From Alopecurus myosuroides (Eukaryota > Streptophyta > Magnoliopsida > Poales > Poaceae): a stretch of 64,000 nt of DNA. The notes beneath the pieces are model-generated. The model had not been told where the DNA came from and made no database searches. It saw only the letters and a program-made list of their open reading frames with translations. Positions 12,355 through 23,690 of the stretch are shown piece after piece. The translations under genes were made by a program, and so were the position numbers. Every line of letters starts with the position of its first letter. The stretch's first letter is position 1. The stretch spans positions 372,001 to 436,000 of the forward strand of contig JAPCYS010000849.1 of the NCBI GenBank assembly GCA_028641055.1, written 5' to 3'.

Positions 12355-13200
12355 TTATACTGAAGGGACACCACACGTGTCTGCCAACTTTTTCTTTTGG
12401 AGTTTATACTGGAGTTTCTTGGTAGTCTTCTTTTTCTTTTTGGAAGAAGGAGGCTTCTTGCCAGGTTCTTCCTCTGCCAATTCTTTGACATCGGGGTAAG
12501 TTGTACTAGCTTCCCCTTCCTCTCTTTCCTCGTCTGGCGGAGGTGTTTTGGGATCTTCATCATCTTCGACATCCGGGTTTTCAGTCGGCTTTGCCATAAG
12601 GACTTCATGGAAGCTCCCCTCCATAGATTTAACCTTTCTCTCGAAAGCGTCTTTATCTTCATCTTTGGAATCTATGTCTTCAGATCCGGGTTCTGACTCC
12701 GATGTTGCTTCTATGGAAGCTAGTACAGAGTCAGCTTCCGAGTTCGTCGTTTTACTAACGGGTGTCGGATCTTCCACTTGTTCTGTGGGATGATACTTTT
12801 CTGCTTCTTCCACGGGATTAGTTTCTTCCGTGTTGTCCGCGACCTCGGGCTGCACCATGCCAATAAAGTGAGACCTAATTGCAGGTATCTCCGAAGAGGC
12901 GGCAAATTCGGCACTGTTTTGGCGACTTCAGCAAAACTGGTATCATAGTTTTCCTCAATTGGGTACAGGGCGGGTGGGATAAATTTGCTTCCACCACAGA
13001 ATCCTATTGCTTTTGCTGTTAATCCGATAAAAATATTTGTAGATCCAATCGGTAAAACGCAGGCACTTACCAGGTGATTTCGTGCTGGCATGTACAATCT
13101 GTTGTCGAGGAAGCGCTCGACGTCTCCGTCGAATTTCAAGCTTCCGACAGTTATTGTACTGTTGATTCTTCCGAGTATTCCTGATTGAAATGTAACTCAT
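12355..13200 (-). pseudogene. Gag-like ORF of a non-autonomous LTR retrotransposon
   Basis: Read on the minus strand from the primer site at 13230, an ORF region begins about 30 bp inside the element. Two long frames cover it: 12720-13139 (139 codons, starting MKFDGDVERFLDN) and 12355-12858 (167 codons, Asp/Glu-rich with a lysine-rich end, KKKKKTTKKLQYK). They overlap in different frames near 12860, which looks like a frameshift joining one original protein. No zinc knuckle, protease or polymerase motif is present. Position directly after the PBS suggests a gag-like or element-specific protein; its function is unknown to me. Confidence 0.5.
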
Positions 13201-13210
13201 GGCGTCACTG

Positions 13211-13230
13211 GCCTCACAGTGGGCGCCAAT
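13211..13230 (-). promoter_or_regulatory. Primer binding site of the 548 bp-LTR element
   Basis: On the minus strand the sequence after the LTR reads ATTGGCGCCCACTGTGAGG. TGGCGCC followed by a GTGGGG-like run is the usual primer-site form in Tat-related and other plant gypsy elements. It starts immediately next to the LTR edge at 13231. Confidence 0.7.
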
Positions 13231-13778
13231 TGTCGAGACGTCGTAGTAGAGTTCATAGACGGGGGTGCCATGAGCCTAATGGTAGAACCGCGGGGGGACG
13301 TGGTAGTACGACAAACAAGAACACCAAGTTTACCCAGGTTCGGTACGACGCGACTAGGCGGCGTTCCTACTCCTACAATCTCACTGGATCAAGCCTGAAG
13401 CCTGAAGTATACAAAGTACAATGTGAGTATAGTTTCGCTAACTCGGCGAGGATAAACTTCTCGGTGAGTTGGCTTCTAGCTAATTGTTGTCTATCTTCTT
13501 TGCTCCCGCTCTGGCTTTATATAGATAGCCAGATTAGGGCGTACAGAAAGTAAACCTAGAAGGCTATGGACAGTATCTAACTTGGAAAGTAAGGAATCCG
13601 TCTTCTCTTCCAAGCTGCAGAACTTTGGACCTTGGTCCGGGTTCTTCTAGAATCCGGCTTCCTGCGTATCAGCTTACTGGGCCGCCCAATGGACTATGAT
13701 CCATTACCTACGGGCCAGCCTAGTAATCCGGCTTTTGGGCCAATGCCGTACATACCCCTAATCGGCATATATCCGACA
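13231..13778 (-). repeat. 5' LTR of a minus-strand LTR element (548 bp)
   Basis: The plus strand begins TGTCGAGACGTC at 13231 and ends ATATCCGACA at 13778, so the sense strand has TGTCGGAT...CTCGACA termini. A primer site abuts it on the left. TTATATAG near 13517 could include a promoter box. The 3' LTR is absent: the left side of the element runs into the family A array at 12004. AGTAC (13779-13783) would be one target-site copy. Confidence 0.75.
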
Positions 13779-14048
13779 AGTACAGAAGTTATTATAAAAT
13801 CCATGTACCAAAAAAACCAGTATAGATTTGAATTTTGCCTCAAATTTGAATTTAAATTAATAAAGCAAGATTCGGATACGCGTACCAATACGCATCATAG
13901 TAAAGAGCATTACATCATATGAGTTTTCATAGTTCAAATTAGAAAAATATCATTTACATCACACAAGTTTTTTACATCTTCTTAGAACTCCATTTCTTCC
14001 TTGTTGTCCTATTCTTGCTTGTTTTAGAATCTACACCATAAATTTCCT
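13779..14048. other. AT-rich spacer, nothing recognised
   Basis: About 270 bp of AT-rich sequence between the LTR and the 3' end of the MULE transposase remnant. It probably holds the left end of the MULE, but I could not find a terminal inverted repeat matching the other side. Confidence 0.4.
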
Positions 14049-14671
14049 TCATGCTCTTGGTTTTCTTCGCGTCATTATCACTAGGCCGCCCACAACACGT
14101 CCTAGAGGTTCAATTTGCACCTCAACAGCTGTAATATGTTCAGGTGGCATCTCAACATCAGAAATAACTTCAGTTTGCACTTCAGAAGCTGGAATAGGTT
14201 CATATTGCACCTCGACTGCAGAAATACCTAAAGTTTGCACCTGTGTAGCTGGGGTAGGTTCAGGTTGAACCACAACATCCAAAAGTTTCTCATTTTCACA
14301 ACTAAACGAGATCTGCACATTTCTCTTTTTTCTACTGCCATTGAGTCTTACCTTTTTCGTTGGCCAACAATCCTCAACAACAGGGGGTGCGAGTTCTTTT
14401 GTACTGCATGCTTCCTTCTAAAAAGCAAAGGAAAAAAATCTTGTCATTTTGTTAGTACGTTAAACAAGAAACCAAATAAAAAAACAACAAATATATGAAC
14501 ATACTTTGGCTTCTTAGGAGTGTAACGACACTTGGCAGGTCTAGCTCGATGCCCTAGCTCCTCGCACAATTTTCATCTATTTTGGTTACCTTTTTGGGGC
14601 CTTTTAGGCTTTGCATCTTTCTTTCCTTTCTTACTACTACCACCTTTATCAAACCATGCCTTGAATCTACT

Positions 14672-15088
14672 CTATTTTGGTCGGCCAGCATTTCTCTTGG
14701 TTACTGGAGGACACATCGCAAATTCAATTTCCAGTTTAGGCCCCTGAGACTGATCTGTAAGTGCTGGAATTGGAGTTGCATACGCTGCCTTGAATTTTGA
14801 GTAATATTCATGCAAATATGGGTGCATGTTTAGCTTTGTCTTAGACACCAAGAAAACTATTGCATGCTCACATGGTTTCCTAGTGTGTTGCCATTCGAGG
14901 CAAGTGCAATCATGTGTTTCAGTGTTAACAACATGCCTCCTTCCAGTCTTGGTATCTCTAACTTCAGCTCCCCATACTGAAGATTTCTCAACAGAAATAT
15001 GTGTAAGATTCCTGCTTTCGTTGACCACTTGTTGTACCACTACAGGAAGCTTATCCCCTTGCAGATATTCACCAATCCTTCTTCTCAA
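14672..15088 (-). pseudogene. MULE transposase C-terminal part with SWIM zinc finger
   Basis: A 138-codon open stretch ending with the basic sequence KRNAGRPK. The SWIM motif (CxCx(n)CxH) is intact as CTC...CEH at about residues 61-75. Residues PYLHEYYSKFKAAY after it match the usual region between SWIM finger and the proline-rich tail of plant MULE transposases. It overlaps the core frame (15085-15417) by 4 bp in a different frame, implying a small indel. Confidence 0.8.
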
Positions 15089-15700
15089 TTCCGCAAACGC
15101 ATGAGCATGATCCTGATTTGGTCAACCATATCATGGACATGCAAGTCTTTCAACTGCTTCATCTTGTTGTTAAAACTTTCTGCCAAGTTGTTATTGATAT
15201 GATCACACTTGATGGCAGTGTTAAATCCTAACTTGTACCATAACAGAGAATGGTAGGTGCTTAGCCATATGCCAAACTCAGTGTATGCTGCCATTATCTT
15301 AGCAAGATGATATGAATGTGTTTGTGTAGTGTAAGATTTTGCTGCTGGCCACATGCGCCCAAATTCTTCTCCTCTGAACTTTTTTTTATCAAATTCATCC
15401 ACATATGGCCAAAGCACTCCCTCTGCTCAGCATGGGGAAAAACCATTTTAATTGCATTTTCTAGTCCATTACATGCATCTGTGTGGATTACCAAAGGTGA
15501 AACTTTCCCTATGCATCTTTTCAACTTCATCATGAACCATGTCCATGAGGCCTCTGTCTCTCTGGCTGAAACATGCCAACAGCCACAGGTAACATCCAGT
15601 TGTGTCCATCTAGAGCATTGCATGCTGCAAATTGTCCACTCTACTTGCCAGTCAAAAAGATGAATCTATGCTCAGATATAGACGGCATACTGCTTTGAAG
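15085..15700 (-). pseudogene. MULE transposase DDE core, frameshifted
   Basis: Two overlapping frames, 15294-15623 and 15085-15417, share the core. The first carries ETEASWTWFMMKLKRCIG and IHTDACNGLENA with the second catalytic Asp; the second carries KCDHINNNLAESFNNK with the catalytic Glu. Their 120 bp overlap in different frames marks a frameshift. The first Asp (SIDSSFL) lies upstream near 15670 in a frame with a stop codon between. Confidence 0.8.
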
Positions 15701-17107
15701 CCATCGATGCCAGGCTTTAAAGCCATAAAGAACTTAGAGAAGAATACTTTCTCATCCATTGTGACCTCCGTATCTATCTCCACAATAATACCATGTGACC
15801 TCTTCTATAAAGCATGCTAAAGGTATTTGCCCAATCACCATATAATTATTTCATTGCCCTTTGTTTTTCCTTCCACACTATGGTATATTTTAGCTAAATT
15901 GGGTACAGCTTTTCCAAGTCTACTTTGATTTTCTTGTCAGTAGTGTTTGGTGTCTTCGCTAAAATGGGGGTGATCTTTTCTACAACCCATAGATGTGTTG
16001 TCATTGTCGATATTGTATGTGAACTTTTAATACAAGTATGTTCATGTGGGATTTGATTTACCCTGATTGTACGTTCCTCAGGTTGGCGTCTAGCAGATAT
16101 GTACCACTTGTAAGGCATGGCACTCCCATCAAAACCTCTGCACCTCGCAAAAAACTTCTTTCTATCGGTCCAATAAGTCTTGACATCAAACACATGTTTC
16201 ACTACATAAGTCGTGAAACACATCCTAAACTCATCCATGCTTGGCCACAACTTCCCTACTTCAATAATAGGTTTTCTTTGTCATATACATGTATCATCTC
16301 ATCAGCATGCGCATCATCTACATCATATTTAGCATCTTCCATCAACTCAACATCCACATCAGACGAATCTGTGACACCATCAGCATGCAAACTAGATTCA
16401 CCCCTCTCCTCCTTGTCTCTATGATCTACCGAAATGCCAAATAGTTTGTTCATCTCACTGTCAGGCATTGGTGCAATGACCAAATCAGTATGCTCTTCTA
16501 TTTGTACTGAATTCCAATCAACACAAGCAGCACCATGACCCTCTTGTGCATCTGCAACAACCAACTGATCAGGTATTACCGTCACTTCAAAAAATATGGG
16601 CATTAGGTGCCTCTATGAAGCCCAATCATCATCTGCCATCTGCGAAGCCAACTTTGAAGTCACATGTCCAATCTTGGAGTCAATATTCATATCAACAAGC
16701 TCAGAACAAAAATCAGCCTATTTGGTTTCCCTCCCGTGTTGTCGATCGATTTCATCAACCATGTCTAGGCCATTCTCAATTCTTACATACTCTCTCTTCC
16801 AATGATCGAACCGCAACACTGATACTTTTTGCTCTCGGCCTCAACTAACACTCTCGCCAATTTTCTCCAGAAAATTCCTAACTGCATCCACTTCCATTTG
16901 CACTAGTTCTTGTGGATCAATATCTGCAAGCAAGACCTCCCATTTCACAATTGTATCTCTCTCAATTTTCTGCATGCTACCATCTACTAGTTTGCCCATT
17001 GATGGAAAGAAATTGATTGTAAATTCGAATATCCGCGCAGCACCAGCATCACCACCCCGTGGGCAGTGTAAGCTAGCGGAACTGGTCGAGGCCCTAATCA
17101 AACTCAA

Positions 17108-17560
17108 ATTAGGTTAGAGATATGAGCATTGCCGATTTGAAGTTTTATCGACAGGATCCATATCGCTCAGCCCACCCGTGACCATCACACACAATCTATG
17201 GCCGCCGAGAACAGAGGCAACACGCTCAGATTTAAATCGACTCGAAGGGGAACGGGAATCAGACTAGGGGTGCGAAGGAACTCACCAAGAACTCTGCTCC
17301 CGTTGAGAACCTCAGATCCGCCGCCACAGAGAGTGGGATCTCCGCCGTCGCCGCCGGAGAATAAGAAGCTAATGACACGGTCCGACAAGCGGTTCACTCG
17401 ATTCAGTTGCGAGATCAGGGGCCCACCTGTTGGAAACTATAACTGCTAGCACGTTATTTTTTTTGACGATTCCATAACATAACCTTACGCTCACTTAAGA
17501 CGGAGATGAACTTTTTATGGCCCAGGTCGGCTTGTGGGTATTTGTGCGCAAAGAAATATA
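17108..17560. other. MULE flank, no gene
   Basis: A leader-like stretch upstream of the MULE transposase on the minus strand. It is GC-rich to about 17400 and AT-rich after. No ORF beyond short antisense frames is convincing. Confidence 0.4.
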
Positions 17561-17648
17561 GCACGACAGCTATTATGAGAAAAAACGTCGCACGAGAGCT
17601 ATTGCGGGAGAGAAAAGTCGCACAGGAGCTATTGGCCCACATAAAGTA
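17561..17648. repeat. Three imperfect ~30 bp direct repeats
   Basis: Copies start at 17561, 17590 and 17620, each with the form GCAC-(GA)-GAGCTATT followed by a GAGA-rich run and GTCG. They end exactly where the Tat-like RT homology begins, so they may be the terminal repeats of an element inserted in that RT. Confidence 0.65.
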
Positions 17649-17650
17649 GA

Positions 17651-17900
17651 GGAGGTCGCACCTGGCGGTGGAGTCCACTATGTGGTCGATCCTCAGGAGA
17701 GGGTACAGATCCTTGGGGCATGCCTTGTTGAGGTCCATGAAGTCGACGCACATCCGTCCCCCGCCAGTGTGCTTGGACACCACGACGGGGCTGGAGATCC
17801 ATTCGGCGTGAATGGCCTCTTGGATGATCTTCGCGTCTAGCAGCTTCTCCACCTCACGGAAGATGAACTCTTTCTTCTCGGAACCCTAGCGCCGTGCCTT
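17651..17900 (-). pseudogene. Tat-like gypsy reverse transcriptase, N-terminal fragment
   Basis: The minus strand reads EVEKLLDAKIIQEAIHAEW, then SPVVVSKHTGGGRMCVDF, DLNKACPKDLYPL and IVDSTARCDLL. These are the opening blocks of a Ty3/gypsy RT of the Tat/Retand type (the DLNKACPKD block is diagnostic). Homology stops at about 17650, before the first catalytic block is complete. A stop codon at about 17888 separates it from the linker that continues to the protease. Confidence 0.85.
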
Positions 17901-18035
17901 CTGCTTTAATGGGCGCGCGCCTGGGCATACGGCTAAGTGGTGCTTGATCACCTCCCATGGTACACCGGGCATGTCTAACGTTGTTCTTGTGAACATGTCA
18001 GTGTTTTCCCAGAGGAAGGCGATGAGTGCGCTTTC

Positions 18036-19004
18036 CTATTTAGGAGGCAACCCAGCGCCAATGGTGAGGGTAGCCCCCATTCCGTCGGGGTTCATGGAGA
18101 CCTTCTTTGTGTCCGCCCTATCTTGAGAGAACAATTTCTTCTTCTTTGGAGGCTCGACGAGGTATTCGAAGCTGTCCTCATCGATGGGGTGTGATGCCGT
18201 ATCTTCCTTGTAGGCATCCTCCATGGAGCGCACCGCGTCCTTGACGTCGTCGTGGATAGTGAGAGTTCCACTGCCTCCTGGCATCATGATGCGGTTGTAT
18301 GCGCGGTGCGTGACGGCCATGAATTTGGCTAGTGCGGGGTAGCAGAGGATGGCATAGTAGGGGGAGCCCGATGTGAGAAACGTCGTAGTCGACGGTTTTG
18401 GTGAGTAGTTCTGGCGCGTTCCAAATGTGACGGCGAGGCCCACTCGTCCCAGGGGGACTGTGGTGCCGCTAGTGGCACCGGTAAACGGCCTTGTGGCCAT
18501 CGGGTGCTCGCGGGGCACGCGTAGCTTTTCGAAGGTCTCAAGCAAGATCATGTTGAGGCATCTGCCCCCGTCCATGAGCATCTTGGAGATGGCGAAATTG
18601 TAGTTCATGGGGGTGCATACTAGGGGTATGGCACCCACAGAGATGGTTGACCGGGGGTGGTCGGTGATGTCGAAGGAGATCTCCTGTTGGGACCACTTGA
18701 GGTGCTGCGGAGGTGCCCCGTCCCCCTGAAGGACAGCATTGACCTCTCGTGAGGTTCTCTTGATGTGGCGGAAGGAGAGTGGGGCCAGTGACCCACCCAG
18801 GATGCACGCCACATGGCGAACCGGTGTAGGAGCGCTGACCTCCTCAGTAGAGTCGCCTCCATCATTTCCCTCGGCTAAGCGCCACTGGATCGTGCGGCCC
18901 TGGGGCTCGTCATGGAGGAAATAGTCGTAGTGCTGGAAACAACAAAAGAACAACGTGTGCCGGGCTTCCCACGTGCTCACGGAGCTATCTGGGAGATTCA
19001 GCAA
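18036..19004 (-). pseudogene. Tat-like gypsy gag end and aspartic protease region
   Basis: A 322-codon open stretch. Near its start LNLPDSSVSTWE matches the gag core and HIKRTSREVNAVL the gag-protease linker. The protease follows, with NYNFAISKMLMDGGRCLNMI; in this lineage the usual form is LIDGGS, so Asp-Gly-Gly replaces Asp-Thr-Gly and Ser is changed to Arg here. Later blocks GRVGLAVTFGTRQNY, YYAILCYPALAKFMA and HRAYNRIMMPG are characteristic. It reads on toward the RT fragment at 17900-17651. Non-functional because of flanking frameshifts and the RT truncation. Confidence 0.85.
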
Positions 19005-19830
19005 CCATGCGAGAGGTGCCCCCCCTAAGCGCCAGGGGGAAGTACCTCATGAGGCACCTGTCGCACCCCCCGGCGGCTAGGACGCTCGCCTTGTACCTCC
19101 GTAGGAAACTGAAGGGGGGCATCACCGCTGTAACATGGAGGAAGGCGGGGACGGAACGCGAAAGGCCACCTTGCCTGGCAAAGATCTCGGAAGAACGCGT
19201 AGCAGCACCCCGCTCTTGCGCTAGCGCGTAGCTCACGGTAGCTGGGCTGCTCTGGACTTATGCGGGCACTGCTTCGAAGGGGAGACACGGGGATGTATCA
19301 TCCGCTAGATGGGGTGGAGTCTCACGTGATTCCGTAGTGGTGACCACTGGCGTGGCCTCAACGGTGGAGCTGGTGAGCTCCCGGGTGGCGACGAAACACC
19401 GCGAGTCTCAGACTCGGCTCCCGCAGCCCAGGCGAGCTCGGTTGTGGGGACCAACCAAGAATAGCAGCCGACAACATTGGACAGATAGCGCGGGGGTTCC
19501 TCTGCTCCTGGCAGGGCTCCCTGCGAGCGCTGTCAACCGTGTGTGGGCACGGCCGATGGCCGCAGGGCGAGCGTCACCCGCGCAGGAGACTGCTGGAACC
19601 GGACCGGGTCCACGAGGGACTAACCACCGGGCGTCGTGTCAAGTCCGCAGCATAGCCTGGGAGAGCGGGAGCAACAAGGTCTGATGCTGGAGAAGCTGGA
19701 GCTCGGGCCACCGAGGGATGCCCGCTTCCAGGACCAGGCCTTTTGTCCGGAGCGCTCAGCGCGAGAGGCGACCATGGCGATGAGGATGTGAAGGAGCGCC
19801 CTAGCCCCCTACCTGGCGCGCTAAATATTG
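19005..19830 (-). pseudogene. Tat-like gypsy gag, N-terminal part (degraded)
   Basis: The minus strand contains LAAGGCDRCLMRYFPLALRGG (18985-19236 frame), which joins to the gag core at about 19010 through a frameshift. Further upstream the gag sequence is too broken to follow. The end near 19822 carries a GGCGCGC-containing run that looks like the primer site. Confidence 0.6.
19810..19824 (-). promoter_or_regulatory. Probable primer binding site of the Tat-like element
   Basis: The minus-strand sequence TTTAGCGCGCCAGGTAGGGG sits between the presumed LTR and gag. A GGCGCGCCAGGTAGGGG-type site is familiar from grass gypsy elements; the first bases are altered here. Confidence 0.5.
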
Positions 19831-20700
19831 GAGAGTTGGTCTGCCGAAGACATGGGCTCTCTAGGGATTCGAACACTTGGGCTAACCACGCTCACTACAC
19901 TCCTCGTGAGGAAAACTGGAAGCAAGAAGCAATGGTGATACGGGGAGTTTACCCAGGTTCAGGCCACCTTGCGGTGTAAAACCGTACTCCTGCTTGTTTG
20001 ATGGATTGCACTGAGGTAGATACAATACAAGGTGCGAGGTTGTGCTCAGTTCAGACTAGGGAGGCTCTAGGTGAATTGAGTCGTCCCTTCTACAGGATCC
20101 AAAGGTCTCCTTGTGTACCAACATTTGGGACTCCTTCCCGCTCATTCTTGGTGGGAAAGGGTCGCCACAATGTGCCAAAGGGTCGACACATAGTACCCTG
20201 CAGCCTCTGTTGGTCCTGGTCGTCGGGGTCGGTGCCACCATCTATGGCAGAGTCGTGGGGGCCCAAGATGACGTTCCTTTCATCTCGTAGCGTCGGACTG
20301 GTCTTCCTGCGCCAAAGAGGAAATCCTTAGGTGGTGCTTTGGCATGTGTAGCTGCAGCCCGCTCTTTATATATGAGAATGACAAATGTGGTTAAAGCGGT
20401 TTTGTCGCCCTGTGGCGCTATCGTCATTGTGCGGAGACGTGGGTGTCACCCTCACATGGGTTGTTCCCTCGTGAGGGAAATATCCTCTAGAGAGAAGTGA
20501 AGGGCTCGATGTAGAGCTCCTCTCCAAAGAGGGGAGGCCGAACGCACCCCCGTGGGATCAGTCCCCTATCACTTGCGTCTTGCGGGGGGCGGAACCCTCG
20601 TGAGGAGCGTTCGCTTTGCGAGATAATCCGGAGGATGCCTCCATCGCACCTATTGGGTTGGGCCGCAGCAGACGGGCCATGGTTCCCTAGTATCCACGGG
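19826..20700 (-). repeat. 5' LTR of the Tat-like element (approximate edges)
   Basis: Lies immediately upstream of gag on the minus strand. It contains the TTTACCCAGGTTCAGGCC motif near 19950 and, on the minus strand, TATATAAAGAGCGGGC near 20375, a good TATA box. Both ends are mutated: the right edge is placed near TAGTATCCA at about 20699 and the left near TATTGGAGAG at 19826. No target duplication was recognised. Confidence 0.55.
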
Positions 20701-20709
20701 TCCGATAGG

Positions 20710-20830
20710 TTGTATATTTTTTTCTTGGGTCTAAATTGTTGTGCTTGTTTAAGGTATTAAAGTAGACCATATCCAATTTTCGGGATTTGTATTTTAGGAA
20801 AGCTAAAAGCTCTACTTCTCCTTACTCCTT
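20710..20830 (-). other. 3' untranslated part of the Athila-like element
   Basis: AT-rich sequence between the stop of the integrase C-terminal region and the Tat-like LTR edge. No LTR end of the Athila element was seen. Confidence 0.4.
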
Positions 20831-21200
20831 CACCTCTTCGGTGTCAATATCCAGAACTCTTTCCCCCTGATGGTACTGCTTTAACCTCTATACATTCACC
20901 TTGAAAACCCCTTCTGGCGAACTTTGTAGTTCAAAAGCACCATTTCCTAGGGCTCTTTTCATTATGAAAGGACCAAACCACCTAGATTTAAATTTCCTAG
21001 AAAATAAGTGTAGTTCACTGTGATACACCAACATTGATTGTCCTACCTTGAATTCCTTCGGGTATGCCTATCATGCCATCTCTTAGTCCTTTATGTGTAA
21101 ATCCTTGCGCTTTCATAAGAATCGTGCCTCAGCTCCTCTACCTCACACATCTGTAGTTTCCTTAGTTTTCCTGCATTTCCCAAATCTAGATTGAGTTCAT
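20830..21200 (-). pseudogene. Athila-like gypsy integrase, C-terminal fragment
   Basis: Minus-strand translation gives ELNLDLGNAGKLRKLQ and EVEELRHDSYESARIY, then VGQSMLVYHSELHLFSRK, FKSRWFGPFIMKRALG and GAFELQSSPEGVFKVN. These are the GPF/Y-like C-terminal blocks of an Athila-clade integrase. The fragment stops at 21200 with the target TAA of the Harbinger transposon; the protein resumes at 27913 on the other side. Confidence 0.85.
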
Positions 21201-21507
21201 TAAGAGCATCTCCAGTCGCGCCCCCCAAACGCGCCCCCACGGCCTCTTTCCCCGAGCGCGCCCAGTCGCACCCCCCATTGGGCATTCCCGTCCGGACGCC
21301 CCCTTGTTCGCGTCCGGCAAACCCAGGCCAACCCCGCCTCCCGGGGGCTCCCGTGGGAGCGCCGGACGAGTCGTTCCGCGCCGCGGGCCCGTCTTGCCAG
21401 CAACACATTGCCCACCAAAAACCCTTTCCATCCCAGCGGCTGCCATTTCCCCCCGCTGCCGCCTCTCTTTCCCGCCCCTTACCGCCTCCTCTCCCGCCTC
21501 CGGCGCC

Positions 21508-22993
21508 ATGTCTCCGAAAGGGCCGCCGAGACAACCGCCGAAGAACGCGAAGGCCGACACACTCGGCATCAAGCGCCGCGTGCTGCAGCCGCACCCCCTG
21601 AAGGAATGACCGGACGGCATGACCGACGCCGAGTGGGAGCCCGACAAGTAGCGTTGCGATGCCTCCACGGCGGAGCGCCGTCTTCGTCGCGAGAGATCGG
21701 AGGCCCGGACCGCGGCGACGAACCTGGAACTACTGGTCAGCATCGCCGGAGGAGGCAGCCTAGGAGGTTCATCGAGCTCGTCGGCGTCGGCGTCGCCGTT
21801 CCGCGCGGACGACGTGAGCATGCCACGTTCGGACTCGGGGCTCTGCCCTAGCCCTGGTCTCTCTCCCAACTTCAACGAGCCCGGCGGCTATGCCGGCTAC
21901 GCGTTCGGCTACCGGGCAACTACGGTGGCTTCGACCCGAACGCGCTGCACACGTTTGGCGGCGGCGCACCCAGCGGCGCCGGGACGGGGCTCGACCTGAA
22001 CGAGGCGTACGATGTGTCCCCGGGGATGCGCCGGGACGGCGCGGCGGCCGGGCTGGTCCAGTCGGGGCGCACACTGATGTTTGACGATGGCGCCCACAAC
22101 CTGTTCGACACCGGTCCCCAGGCCTCCTTCGGCACCCAGGCGCCCTCTGGCTGCTACGACTTCGGCACCCAGATGCAAGATGGTGGCGGGAGCGCCGCTG
22201 TCGACGAGGAGCTTCCCGTCGACAACGCCAATGAGGAAGAGGTCAAGATGTTGATGGCGCCGGCGATGATGTGGAAGAAGTCGCCAAGGATGGGAAGAAG
22301 AAGAAGAGGAAGGGTCGAAGCCGTGGCATAGCTTGGACCGTGAAAGAGGATGAGTGCTTGATAGACTCATGGGCCGGCATTACCCAAGACGTGATCACGG
22401 GTGCCAAGCAAACAAGCGACTCGTATTGGGAGCGGATCCTCTTGGAGTTTGATGAGCGCAGTACCAAGTGCCATATTTGGCCTACGTCATGGATCGCAAC
22501 CAAAGTGCGCTAGTTCATAGATGGGCAATGATCCAAAAGTCCGTGAACAAGTTCCAAGGAGCCTTTGACAACATCGTGGCGAGGCCGGAGAGTGGCAAGA
22601 CTATCAAGGACCAAGTAAGTTCGTGTGTCTCATCTTCTCCTATGCTCGTTGATGCATCACAACATTCATGCATCTTCTAATCTTGGCTTATTTTGTGGCT
22701 AGCTCTTTGATGCCTTCACCTTGTACAAGGCTATCAACGACGGCAAGGACTTTGTGCTTCTACATTATTTCAACAAGTTGCAAAACAATGAGAAGTGGAA
22801 GAGGCATAGGCTCCAACTCAACAAGAAGCCCGACGATGCTCAAATTGAGGAGGTGGTGCTCAACGCGGAAAGGCCCATGGGAAACAAGAAGGCAAAGGTG
22901 GTGGCGGCGGCGGTCGCGAGCTCGGAGCGAGTGCACGCCGCAATCGAAAAGGTCATGGCGAACTTCACGAAGAACTCGACGGAGAGACGTTGA
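21508..22993 (+). pseudogene. Harbinger-associated Myb/NAM-like protein, 5' part with intron
   Basis: The start ATG at 21508 opens MSPKGPPRQPPKNAKADTLG, a basic leader. A stop at 21607 and frameshifts break the Gly/Ala-rich middle. The Myb/SANT-like block lies at 22271-22513 (KGRSRGIAWTVKEDECLIDS, SDSYWERILLEFDE) and continues in another frame as RWAMIQKSVNKFQGAFDNI (22468-22614). An intron GTAAGT...CTAG (22615-22702, 88 bp) leads into LFDAFTLYKAINDGKDFVL and the NAM-associated block NAERPMGNKKAK (22703-22993). This protein family accompanies the transposase in plant PIF/Harbinger elements and binds DNA. The C-terminus resumes at 27189. Confidence 0.8.
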
Positions 22994-23172
22994 TAAGGGG
23001 TGGTCCAATCTTCTTAGTGAACTCACAGATAACTTCAATATGATAACTAGTGCGCCACTAAGAACTCTCACGGCTGATCCCTGATGCCAATGCAAAAGAT
23101 AGCAACCCCAAGGATATTCTCAACTCCACACTCTTGCACAAGTAATCCACCGACTACAAGTGGTTCTGTACC

Positions 23173-23690
23173 GTCTTATTCCCAGTGGAACAGCAGGTAT
23201 CACGTAAAGTTTGCAGATGAACTTCCAGATGAAAGGCTTACAAGCAGTTTCAATCTAGAGGTCTAGGGTTTTTGGGTTTAACGTAGTCTAATCTATTCCA
23301 CACGTAGGTGGTAGCTATATATGAGGGAGGGGGTGATTCCCCACGAAATTGACATATTCCTACTTGTTTGGACTCAACCAACTCGGATACAAACTGACCC
23401 AACACGGGTGCAGCCAATTGGACTCGATTTGGAAACTGGCAGAAAACTATTCGTGGCTTGTTTCGGTCACCACGGCTTGCACGAGTCGAATTTGTTGATG
23501 GGGACGGATCCATTGGAAATCCCATCAAATTTCCTATCCGAATTGTGCTCGTTTGCTGTATTTGCAGATGTACCTTCTTATTCCCAGTGGAACAGCAGGT
23601 AACACGTAAAGTTTGCAGATGTACTTTCAGATGAAGGCTTACAAACTGTTTCAATCTAGAGGTCTAGGGTTTAATGTTTTAACATAGTCT
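23173..23690. repeat. Direct repeat pair, ~110 bp units 403 bp apart
   Basis: TCTTATTCCCAGTGGAACAG begins at about 23176 and again at about 23577. Both copies continue through GTAAAGTTTGCAGATG, AGGCTTACAA and TTTCAATCTAGAGGTCTAGG. The sequence after each copy is related in kind (a TATA-like segment, then ACTCAACCAACTC or ACACAACCCAAACCG). This suggests two tandem, diverged pieces of one LTR. Confidence 0.6.

Larger units (their letters stand above)
14049..17107 (-). pseudogene. MULE (Mutator-like) transposase, decayed
   Basis: Pieces of one protein lie in order on the minus strand: a leader (17107-16841), an acidic segment (16603-16256), the N-terminal DNA-binding region (16250-15894, WPSMDEFRMCF...KWYISARRQP), the DDE core (about 15700-15085) and the SWIM zinc finger (15088-14672), then a Pro/Glu/Val-rich tail (14318-14049). 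Core residues are visible: Asp in SIDSSFLTGK, Asp in IHTDACNGLENA, Glu in NNNLAESFNNK. SWIM ligands appear in CTCLEWQHTRKPCEHA. Frameshifts and stops (for example before 15894 and near 15650) separate the pieces, so it cannot make a full transposase. Terminal inverted repeats were not identified. Family assignment is secure; the reading-frame reconstruction is inference. Confidence 0.85.
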
